Source of the DNA: Paraburkholderia silvatlantica
Lineage (GTDB): Bacteria > Pseudomonadota > Gammaproteobacteria > Burkholderiales > Burkholderiaceae
Assembly: GCF_003096715.1 (NCBI RefSeq)
Contig: NZ_QEOL01000031.1
Span: 41,810 to 105,809, forward strand
DNA length: 64,000 bases
Reading direction: 5' to 3'
A model generated the notes under the pieces. It was not told where the DNA came from and did not search any database. It saw only the letters and a list, made by a program, of their open reading frames with translations. This document shows, piece by piece, positions 35,208 through 42,607 of this stretch (the stretch's first letter is position 1; the number at the start of each line of letters is the position of its first letter). The position numbers and the translations under genes are program-made.

Positions 35208-35525
35208 TCAGGCAGCCCAGTGGCCTTCGACCCAGCGCCAGTTCGGGCCGTGGGCGATCCAGTGGCCCGGCACCCAGTGGTAGCCGACACGCTCGGCCTG
35301 CCAATGGCCCCGCACCCACACGTACTGGCCGTGGTCCCAACGCCAGTGGCCCTTGTCCCATACGTAGCCCGCACGCGGCGCCGGCACGACTTCCACGCGT
35401 TCGGCAGGCGGCGGCGCGCTCGGCTCGACCACGACGATTTCGGCAAGCGCCGGAGCCGCGACAGCGCAGGTGCCAGCGGCAACGATCGCGGCCTTGGCGA
35501 TGAAGAGGCGAATGGAGTTGTTCAT
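35208..35525 (-). CDS. YXWGXW-repeat secreted protein
   Basis: 105 residues from ATG 35525, with AAGGGTG as ribosome-binding site. A Sec signal peptide (AAIVAAGTCAVAAPALA) is followed by a Pro-rich piece and tandem Trp-rich units: YVWDKGHWRWD, YVWVRGHWQ, YHWVPGHWI, WRWVEGHW. This is the YXWGXW pattern found in small periplasmic proteins of proteobacteria; function unknown. A GTG three codons upstream is also possible. Confidence 0.8.
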   Translation of the reverse strand: MNNSIRLFIAKAAIVAAGTCAVAAPALAEIVVVEPSAPPPAERVEVVPAPRAGYVWDKGHWRWDHGQYVWVRGHWQAERVGYHWVPGHWIAHGPNWRWVEGHWAA

Positions 35526-35757
35526 GTGGATCACCCTTGATTGTGGACGCCATGATTGGCGTTAGCCGATCAATGCGCGAGCACGGCGATGCGCTGACAG
35601 CGGCGGTGTTACGGCGCAGGGTGAAGTGAAACCGAATATTTCGGTAAGGCAGGCGGCTGGGCCAAAGCGCGGCGCGCGGGAAAGGAAGGCGTGCGGAGGA
35701 AAAGTGAAGCAATACGACGAGCGGCGCGCGCAGCGCAGCGGCTGCGCGCGTTGAAAC

Positions 35758-36012
35758 TCAAGCCTGGGGAATCTCGATCTTGACCTCGAGCACTTCGAGA
35801 TCGTCCTGACGTTCGAGGCTCACGCGAATGTCGTCATCGGAGATCTTCACGTACTTCGAGATCACCGCGACCAGTTCGCGTTGCAGGGCCGGCAGATAGT
35901 CGGCGGGCGGATGGCCGCCTGCGCGCTCGTGAGCAATGATGAGCTGCAGGCGTTCCTTCGCTACCGAGGCGGACTTCTTCTTCTCGCCGAGAAAAAACGA
36001 AAGAAACGACAT
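35758..36012 (-). CDS. minE: Cell division topological specificity factor MinE
   Basis: 84 residues. The N-terminal MSFLSFFLGEKKKSASVAKERL is the membrane- and MinD-contacting helix region; the C-terminal dimerisation domain contains ISKYVKISDDDIRV. MinE drives MinD off the membrane and so sets up pole-to-pole oscillation. It follows minD with a 14-nt gap. Confidence 0.96.
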   Translation of the reverse strand: MSFLSFFLGEKKKSASVAKERLQLIIAHERAGGHPPADYLPALQRELVAVISKYVKISDDDIRVSLERQDDLEVLEVKIEIPQA

Positions 36013-36026
36013 GACGTTCGCCTCCC

Positions 36027-36842
36027 TTACTTGCTACCGAAGAGGCGCTGCAAGAGGCCCGGCTTCTGGTAATCGGTGAAGCGAAGCGACTTGTCCTCGC
36101 CGAGAAAGCGCGACACGACGTCCTTGTACGACTCGGCGACGTCGGTGCCGTCCAGATGCACTGCCGGCAGACCCTGGTTCGATGCGTGCAGCACCGCTTC
36201 CGACTCGGGAATCACGCCGATCAGTTCGATGCGCAGGATCTCCTGAATGTCGTTCAGCGAGAGCATCTCGCCTTCGCTCACGCGCTTCGGGTTGTAGCGG
36301 GTGATGAGCAGGTGCTCCTTGATCGGGTCCTTGCCTTCGATCGCGCGCTTCGTCTTCGACGACAGCATGCCGAGGATACGGTCCGAGTCGCGCACGGAAG
36401 ACACTTCCGGGTTCGTCACGATGAGCGCTTCGTCGGCGAAGTGCATGGCGAGCAGCGCGCCCGACTCGATGCCCGCAGGCGAATCGCACACGATGTACTC
36501 GAAGTCCATCTTGCGCAGGTCCTCGATCACCTTCTCCACGCCTTCCTTCGTGAGCGCGTCTTTATCGCGCGTTTGCGAGGCCGGGAGAATGAAGAGGTTT
36601 TCGCACTTCTTGTCCTTGATGAGCGCCTGATTGAGGTTCGCCTCACCCTGGATCACGTTGATCAGGTCGTACACGACGCGGCGCTCGCAACCCATGATGA
36701 GGTCGAGATTGCGCAGGCCCACGTCGAAGTCGATGACCGCGGTCTTGTGGCCGCGCAACGCGAGGCCCGATGCGAAACTCGCGCTCGTGGTCGTTTTACC
36801 GACACCACCTTTGCCCGAAGTCACCACAATGATTTTTGCCAT
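36027..36842 (-). CDS. minD: Septum site-determining ATPase MinD
   Basis: 271 residues. Deviant Walker A SGKGGVGKTT at residue 10, VIDFDVGLRNLDL, and the C-terminal amphipathic membrane-targeting helix (PGLLQRLFGSK). It binds the membrane as an ATP dimer, recruits MinC, and is released by MinE. Middle gene of the min operon. Confidence 0.97.
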   Translation of the reverse strand: MAKIIVVTSGKGGVGKTTTSASFASGLALRGHKTAVIDFDVGLRNLDLIMGCERRVVYDLINVIQGEANLNQALIKDKKCENLFILPASQTRDKDALTKEGVEKVIEDLRKMDFEYIVCDSPAGIESGALLAMHFADEALIVTNPEVSSVRDSDRILGMLSSKTKRAIEGKDPIKEHLLITRYNPKRVSEGEMLSLNDIQEILRIELIGVIPESEAVLHASNQGLPAVHLDGTDVAESYKDVVSRFLGEDKSLRFTDYQKPGLLQRLFGSK

Positions 36843-36940
36843 TCCCTTACCTTGCGTTCGTCAGTTTCCCAATTTGGTCTCGTCCTGGTCTCGCGCCGCT
36901 CATGCCCCTGCCCGCCTGCGCACGACGCTCGAGCTGCGGC

Positions 36941-37807
36941 TCAGGTGAGCCTCAACGGTTCGATCAACAGCTTTTCTTCCTCGAGCCGGATCTGAGCCGG
37001 CTTGCCCCGCACGTCGTCGGCGAGTGGCACTTCAGTGGTACGGTAGATGCCCGCAATCGAAATCAGTTCCGCCTCGAGGCTCGTGCAGAAAATGCGTGCG
37101 TCGTGGTTGCCGTGCACGCCCGCGAGCGCGCGGCCGCGCAACGGCGCGTAAATATGGATGTTGCCCTCGGCGATCACTTCCGCGCCGTTGGAAACGAGGC
37201 CGAGCACGACTACGTCGCCCTTCGCATAGATGCGCTGGCCCGAGCGCAACGGCCGGTCGATCACGAGCGTGGGTTCTGCGCGCGCGCCCGATGCGCCGGC
37301 GTCGAGCGTCGCCGCCGCGCTCACCGTTGCCGCTGCGCTCGTTGCGGCGGCGGCCGGGTCCGTTTCGGCGGCAAAGAGTTCGGGTTGCGCGGCGGTGACT
37401 TGCGGCGCGGTGGAAGCGGTAGCCGAAGCATTCGATAGCTCGCCGTCGCTTGCGCCATCTTCGGCGGCCGGCTTCGCGCCTGCGCCGCGGCGGTCGCGTG
37501 CCTCGAGGAACGGCAGGCCTGCCGCTGCGGCCCAGCCGTGTTGCTCAGGTTGTGCAACCACGCCGACCGGGCGCATGCGCACGCTTTCGAGCAGACGCGC
37601 GATGTCGCCGAGCGCGACCTGTTCTCCGTCGGCGAGACGCCGCACGTCGATCGCGACGGTGTCGTTTGCGAAGAATTCGGGCGTCGCCTCGAAGCGCCGC
37701 GTGAGCTCGGCGCGCATGGCATCGAGCTCGGTCGTCTTGACCACGAACAGAAGCGTATCGACTGAACCGCTCTTCAGTTCGAAATATGGCGATTTCCTGG
37801 GCGACAT
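36941..37807 (-). CDS. minC: Septum site-determining protein MinC
   Basis: FtsZ-assembly inhibitor, 288 residues. The N-terminal domain starts FELKSGSVDTLLFVV; an Ala/Thr-rich linker (about residues 115-175) is longer than in E. coli; the C-terminal beta-helix domain has RSGQRIYAKGDVVVLG and the GNIHIYAPLRGRALAG motif that binds MinD and the septum. First gene of minCDE, 98 nt upstream of minD. Confidence 0.95.
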   Translation of the reverse strand: MSPRKSPYFELKSGSVDTLLFVVKTTELDAMRAELTRRFEATPEFFANDTVAIDVRRLADGEQVALGDIARLLESVRMRPVGVVAQPEQHGWAAAAGLPFLEARDRRGAGAKPAAEDGASDGELSNASATASTAPQVTAAQPELFAAETDPAAAATSAAATVSAAATLDAGASGARAEPTLVIDRPLRSGQRIYAKGDVVVLGLVSNGAEVIAEGNIHIYAPLRGRALAGVHGNHDARIFCTSLEAELISIAGIYRTTEVPLADDVRGKPAQIRLEEEKLLIEPLRLT

Positions 37808-38027
37808 GGCGTTCGGCTAAAAATTTTGCGTATTTTACAGGCGCGGACGCACACGGCCATTATTTTTAATGGGGCATTCAGCCAAATTCGCTGCCGGATA
37901 CGTACAACTCATGCACCAGCAAAAATCGCGCAAACAAAGAGCGCGCGAAGCGCGAACGCGCCGCGCGTGTACAGACGGACTGGTTCGGTGTGGCGTACGC
38001 AGGGAAGCGAAACGCGAACGCCGGGCG

Positions 38028-38576
38028 TTATGACGGTGAAGCGGGCGATGAAGCGGACTTCGTGTGCTCGCCGAGCGCGCGCATAAGCAGCGTTTCCCAC
38101 TGCTCGGGCTGCTGCTGGCTGCGCGCATGGTCGCCGGTGGCCACGAAGCCGAGGCGCTCGTAGAAGCGCATGGCCGTGGTGTTCGTGTCGGTGATCCAGG
38201 CGTAGACCTGCGTGGCGCCTTCGCTCACGAGCCAGTCGATGGCGCAGTTCAGCAGCAATTCGCCGCCGCTCAGATGACGCACTGCAGGCGCGACCCACAG
38301 CGCCGAGACGAACGCGCGGCGCGCCGGCGCGCTTTCGAAGCTCGCGCCGATCAGACCGGCCGGATGGCCCTCGGTGTAGAGAATGAACGACGTGCCCGTA
38401 TGCGACACCGCATGCCGCGCCGCCGCGGCGTCGAAAACGGCGGCATCGGCGGATAGCGCGTCTTCGAGCGTGTCGCCAAATGCATAAGGCGCGTCGCGCA
38501 GCGAAGCGGTTCGAAGCTCGCGGAGCACGGCACCCTGATCGGCGGCGATACGGCGAACGGTCAGTGACGGACTCAT
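38028..38576 (-). CDS. GNAT family N-acetyltransferase
   Basis: 182 residues with the GNAT fold. The acetyl-CoA-binding strand and loop are LWVAPAVRHLSGGELLL (a variant of the R/Q-x-x-G-x-G/A motif), followed by AMRFYERLGF, the typical motif B. Substrate unknown. The last 20 residues are polar and low-complexity. It stands alone between minC and map. Confidence 0.85.
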   Translation of the reverse strand: MSPSLTVRRIAADQGAVLRELRTASLRDAPYAFGDTLEDALSADAAVFDAAAARHAVSHTGTSFILYTEGHPAGLIGASFESAPARRAFVSALWVAPAVRHLSGGELLLNCAIDWLVSEGATQVYAWITDTNTTAMRFYERLGFVATGDHARSQQQPEQWETLLMRALGEHTKSASSPASPS

Positions 38577-38718
38577 GCAGTCGTAAACCCCAATAAAGCG
38601 CTAACGCGTAGCTTTAACCGAACTGGCTTGAGAGTCAAATCCTTATTTGACAATTGCCGGCATGCGACGCCCTGCGCGCGCGCCTTGACAGACGGCCCCA
38701 GAGGCCGCACAGCCATGC

Positions 38719-39504
38719 TCATGGGGCCTCATAGGCGCCTGTGCCGTCCGGCCAGGGCGTGAGGAGCTCGTAGCCGTCGTCGGTGACCGCGACCATGTGT
38801 TCCCACTGCGCCGAGAGCGAGCGGTCGCGGGTGACGACCGTCCAGCCGTCGCGCTGCACGGTTGTGCCGGCGCGGCCCGCGTTGACCATCGGCTCGATCG
38901 TGAAGACCATGCCCGGCTTCAGGCGCACGCCCTGCCCCGGCTGGCCGTAGTGCAGCACCTGCGGTTCCTCGTGGTAGACCTTGCCGATGCCGTGGCCGCA
39001 GTACTCGCGCACGATCGAGAAACCGTCCGCCTGCGCGCGCCTCTGGATGGCGTTGCCGACGTCGCCGAGCGTCGCTCCGGGCTTCACCTGGCGGATGCCG
39101 GCAAGCATCGCCTCGTAGGTCGTGTCGATCAGTTGCCGGCCCACGGTGCTCGGCGTGCCGACGCAGTACATGCGGCTCGTGTCCCCGAAATAGCCGTCCT
39201 TGATCACGGCTACGTCGATGTTGATGATGTCGCCGTCCTTGAGCACCTCGCCGCGATTCGGAATGCCGTGGCAAACCACGGAATTGACGGACGTGCAGAT
39301 CGTCTTCGGAAAGCCGAGGTAGCCGACATTGGCCGGCACGGCCTTGAGCGTGTTGACGATGTAGTCGTTGCAGATCGCGTCGAGGTCGTCGGTGGAGACG
39401 CCCGGCTTCACGTGCTCGCCGATCATCGCGAGCACGTCGGCGGCGAGCCGGCCAGAAATGCGCAGGCGGGCGAGATCGTCGGCAGACTTGTAGGTGATAG
39501 GCAT
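38719..39504 (-). CDS. map: Methionine aminopeptidase, type I
   Basis: Removes the initiator methionine from nascent proteins. 261 residues. Metal ligands are in INIDVAVIKDGYFGDTSRM (two Asp), GHGIGKVYHEEP (His), VFTIEPMVN (Glu) and the C-terminal EHMVAVT (Glu). The neighbour is not rpsB, with which the main map copy is often linked, so this may be one of several map genes in the genome (inference). Confidence 0.94.
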   Translation of the reverse strand: MPITYKSADDLARLRISGRLAADVLAMIGEHVKPGVSTDDLDAICNDYIVNTLKAVPANVGYLGFPKTICTSVNSVVCHGIPNRGEVLKDGDIINIDVAVIKDGYFGDTSRMYCVGTPSTVGRQLIDTTYEAMLAGIRQVKPGATLGDVGNAIQRRAQADGFSIVREYCGHGIGKVYHEEPQVLHYGQPGQGVRLKPGMVFTIEPMVNAGRAGTTVQRDGWTVVTRDRSLSAQWEHMVAVTDDGYELLTPWPDGTGAYEAP

Positions 39505-39752
39505 CGATGGACCGAAGTGGGCGCGGCGGCGGGCGAGAACCTGCGCCGCGAATTCAAAGGAGCGATTGTAACGGCGCTAGCGGCGCTGCGGCGTCGCTAG
39601 CGCTGCAACCCGCAGCAACTCGTGTCATCCCGATGACGCCGGACGCGGAATTTTCAGAGGTCTCCGCTTGTTCGAGCTCGAGCCGCCGTCAGGAATGGGA
39701 AATATCTTACATCGCGGGCGATTCCGGCATGCACGCCGGAACACGAGCAGAA

Positions 39753-39792
39753 AAGCAAAAACCCCTGCAGCGGTTAAGCATGCAGGGGTTTT
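39753..39792 (-). terminator. Ancestral terminator of tRNA-Ser(CGA), left of attL
   Basis: A 10-bp stem AACCCCTGCA / TGCAGGGGTT (39760-39769 with 39781-39790) followed on the minus strand by TTTTTGCTTTT. It begins 9 nt from the tRNA-3'-end copy in attL, so it was probably the terminator of tRNA-Ser before the element inserted between them. A second perfect repeat TTCCGGC-N6-GCCGGAA sits at 39722-39741. Confidence 0.75.
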
Positions 39793-39799
39793 CTGAATC

Positions 39800-39813
39800 T
39801 GGCGGAGAGGGTG
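39800..39813. repeat. attL: 14-bp direct repeat of tRNA-Ser 3' end
   Basis: TGGCGGAGAGGGTG equals the reverse complement of the tRNA-Ser(CGA) 3' end including CCA, and recurs at 52243-52256. Extending left, GAATCT here and GAATTT at the right copy differ at one base. Confidence 0.88.
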
Positions 39814-39974
39814 TCCGCCATAATAAAACTCTCCTATCGTGACTGATAGTGCCCTACTGTCACCCGAAACCCCTTGTATGGTGGCGCTTGTGTCGATTCG
39901 ATGGTCTCCTACCGTAATCACAGGTACACTCCAATTTCACCCGAAATCATGGGAAAAAAATGGGGGCGCCGACG
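39814..39974 (+). promoter_or_regulatory. attL-int region with repeated TCACCCGAAA
   Basis: TCACCCGAAA occurs at 39860-39869 and 39937-39946, 77 bp apart in direct orientation, between attL and the integrase. They could be integrase arm sites or regulator operators. CTATC-GTGACT-GATAG forms a small hairpin near 39835-39850. Confidence 0.45.
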
Positions 39975-41264
39975 ATGGCGACACGCGAAAAGAACCGATT
40001 GAACCCATTGGCCGTCAAGCGCGCAACCAAGCCTGGGTATCTGGCCGACGGCGACGGCCTCTACCTGCTCGTCGCCAAGGGTGGCAGCGGCGGCAAAAGC
40101 TGGGTGCTGAGATACACGATTGACGGCCGGACGCGTGAAATGGGCCTCGGTAGTGCGGGCGAGAACCGCAAGGACCGGTTGAGCCTTGCCGAGGCACGGA
40201 AAAAAGCCATCGATGCGCGAGCCAGATTGCGCGACGGCGAAGATCCAATCGACGCGCGCCAAACCGCACAGCGTGCCAGGAAGCAAGCTAAAGCCCAACA
40301 ACGCACATTCGCCGAGGCCGCCGCCGAATGCATCGCAGCGAAACGCGTCGAATGGACCAACGTCAAGCACTCGCAACAGTGGGAAAACACCCTCGCCACC
40401 TATGCCTATCCGCATTTCGGCAAATGGCCCGTCGAGCAGGTAGACAAGACCGCGATCCTGCACGCGGTGCGCCCCATCTGGACCGTGAAAATCGAGACCG
40501 CGACGCGCCTGCTTGGCCGCATACGGGCGGTATTGAGGTTCGCCGCCAGCGCCGGCTACCGCCCCGCCGTTGACCCGTCTGTGTGGGATGACATTGCCGA
40601 GGTGTTGCCAAAGGCGTCAAAGCTGCGGCGCGAGAGCCGTGAGCATCACGCTGCCGCACCCTATCGTGAGATACACGGCATCGTCCGGTCGGTACGCGCC
40701 AGTACGGCGTCGCCGGCCACGCGCAGCATTTTCGAGTTCATCATCCTCACGGCCGCGCGCAGCGGCGAGGCTCGTGGCGCACGCTGGGGCGAACTCGATA
40801 TCCGCAACAGGTGCTGGCTCGTGCCGGCCGAGCGCATGAAAGCGCGCAAACCGCATCGCGTACCCCTGTCCGACCGCGCCGTCGAAATCCTCGGTGACAT
40901 GCGTGAGGCGCGCGGCACGAAAAACCCGGCAGCCGACGAACTGGTATTTCCGGCGCCGCGCGGCGGCATGCTCTCGGACATGGTGCTGACACAGCTCATG
41001 CGGCGGACGGAGCTGCCGTACACGATGCACGGCTTTAGGTCGTCGTTTCGCGATTGGGCCGCCGAACAGACCGCCTTTGCGCGCGAAGTCGCCGAGCATG
41101 CACTCGCGCACCAGGTCGAGGACGAAGCCGAGGCTGCGTATTTCCGTTCTGACTTGTTCGCTCGCCGCCGCGAGCTGATGAATGCATGGGCGGAGTTTCT
41201 GGAGACCGCGCCGGCCGCCGAGGACGACGACGAAAATGTGATCCCTCTGCGCGCAGCGAAGTAA
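39975..41264 (+). CDS. int: P4-type tyrosine integrase
   Basis: Site-specific recombinase for integration and excision at tRNA-Ser. 429 residues from ATG 39975 (an in-frame ATG at 39960 adds five). The N-terminal DUF4102-type arm-binding domain (NRLNPLAVKRATKPG, ADGDGLYLLVAKGG) is followed by a core-binding region and the catalytic domain with Arg in TAARSGEARG, H-x-x-R in MHGFRSSFRDWA, His in HALAH and the Tyr nucleophile in EAAYFRSD. All residues are present, so it looks functional. It reads inward from attL. Confidence 0.93.
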   Translation: MATREKNRLNPLAVKRATKPGYLADGDGLYLLVAKGGSGGKSWVLRYTIDGRTREMGLGSAGENRKDRLSLAEARKKAIDARARLRDGEDPIDARQTAQRARKQAKAQQRTFAEAAAECIAAKRVEWTNVKHSQQWENTLATYAYPHFGKWPVEQVDKTAILHAVRPIWTVKIETATRLLGRIRAVLRFAASAGYRPAVDPSVWDDIAEVLPKASKLRRESREHHAAAPYREIHGIVRSVRASTASPATRSIFEFIILTAARSGEARGARWGELDIRNRCWLVPAERMKARKPHRVPLSDRAVEILGDMREARGTKNPAADELVFPAPRGGMLSDMVLTQLMRRTELPYTMHGFRSSFRDWAAEQTAFAREVAEHALAHQVEDEAEAAYFRSDLFARRRELMNAWAEFLETAPAAEDDDENVIPLRAAK

Positions 41265-41338
41265 TCGAGGCGCCCCCGCGCGCCGTTGGAGCGCCGCGCG
41301 GGGGCTAACCACAACCCTGCTCGACCAGGAGCACGGCA

Positions 41339-42064
41339 ATGGCTAGTTCAAATCCTAATCACGACGGCGTGCGCTGTCTCGTGAAAAGTACGTGGCGCAC
41401 GCGTCGCGTCCTCCCCGACGCACCGAGGCAGCACGAGCACGCTGCGCGGCGCCGTTTCGATTTCTGGCGCCTCGTCGCCAGCGTCGAGACTCACACGACT
41501 GCCATCGGCGTGGAACTGATCGACCCCGGCCAGTGGATCGACGTCGATACGTTCTGGCTCGAGCGCCCGACGCTCCAGTACCGGCGCGCGTGCGGCACGC
41601 GCATGTGGCCGTACCGGCCTGCAACACACCGCACGACCCGATGGCGACTCCAGGAACGCTCCGACATTGCGCGCTCGATGCGCGAGACCGTGAGCAAGGC
41701 CGTTGAATCGGGCGTACTGGAGGCGCTCGGCGACGACGGCCGCCCCTATGCACGCCTGCGCGAGCCGCTGGGACGCTATTTCATCGAGCGCACGAAATGG
41801 GAGTGGTTTGCACGGCTCACCTGGGGCGAGTGGATCGGCACGCGCCGCGTCACCGCCGACGCGGCGAGACCGCCAGCCGGCGAATGGACCGACGCGCGCC
41901 TCGCCACCATGGCAGACGCGCACGCGGCGCTGCTCGCCGGAAATGTGCGGAACGCAACTCAACAGCTCGCGAAACAGCATGGCGTATCCGACCGGCAAAT
42001 CCGCAAGCTCCTCAAGCGCGCCCGCGAAAGCCCCCGCGTACTGCTCCTGCGAAAGCGGAAATGA
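41339..42064 (+). CDS. Hypothetical protein with C-terminal HTH
   Basis: 241 residues, starting MASSNPNHDGVRC, with AGGAG 8 nt upstream. The bulk is Arg/Trp-rich and not recognised; the C-terminus (ATQQLAKQHGVSDRQIRKLLKRARES) looks like a helix-turn-helix. Location between integrase and the AlpA-like gene suggests a regulatory or replication-linked role, but that is inference. Its stop overlaps a possible ATG (42061) of the next open frame. Confidence 0.65.
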   Translation: MASSNPNHDGVRCLVKSTWRTRRVLPDAPRQHEHAARRRFDFWRLVASVETHTTAIGVELIDPGQWIDVDTFWLERPTLQYRRACGTRMWPYRPATHRTTRWRLQERSDIARSMRETVSKAVESGVLEALGDDGRPYARLREPLGRYFIERTKWEWFARLTWGEWIGTRRVTADAARPPAGEWTDARLATMADAHAALLAGNVRNATQQLAKQHGVSDRQIRKLLKRARESPRVLLLRKRK

Positions 42065-42192
42065 GCAACGCGGGCGCCAGGGGATTCCGGGTAAGGCCCG
42101 CAAACCCTTGTCCAGCAAAGCGCAAGGGGTTCCGGGTTGCGGTCGCAGGGGGGGCCGGGTTCATGCTTGCTCCGATCACTGTCGGAGGGAAT

Positions 42193-42510
42193 ATGAAAAA
42201 AACGGAACCCGCGAACGTCACGACACCGGACGACACTCCTGTCGCCGTGCTCCGCCCCGAGGGCGCCGCGACCTATATCGGCGTATCGGAGGGAAAGCTC
42301 TGGAAGCTCGCGAGAGACGACCCCGACTTCCCAACGCCGTTCAAGCTCGGGCCGAGGATCACGGTTTTCCGAGTCCGCGAGCTTGATCGCTGGCTCGATA
42401 TCGCCGCCGCCAGGAATGTGGCGTCGAAAGTCGAGCCGCTGAGAAAGGCGCGCGCCCAGCGTGAAGCGAAGCGCTCCACCGGCGACGAGCCCCGTAACGA
42501 GGCGGCATAA
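42193..42510 (+). CDS. AlpA/excisionase-like regulator
   Basis: 105 residues from ATG 42193, with GGAGGG 3-8 nt upstream. VLRPEGAATYIGVSEGKLWKL and FPTPFKLGPRITVFRVRELDRWL form the MerR-like AlpA HTH, seen in P4-like elements where such proteins control integrase or act as excisionase. The frame is open upstream to an ATG at 42061 that overlaps the previous stop, adding 44 residues of unusual repeat-like composition. The stronger ribosome-binding site favours 42193. Confidence 0.8.
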   Translation: MKKTEPANVTTPDDTPVAVLRPEGAATYIGVSEGKLWKLARDDPDFPTPFKLGPRITVFRVRELDRWLDIAAARNVASKVEPLRKARAQREAKRSTGDEPRNEAA

Positions 42511-42607
42511 CTCAACAGTTAAAAAAAATCCGGCACGAGGCCGGAAAGGAAAATAGCGTGAGCATTCTAGCGGCCGTTGATCGGCCCGTAAACACGAGGA
42601 CCGCGCG

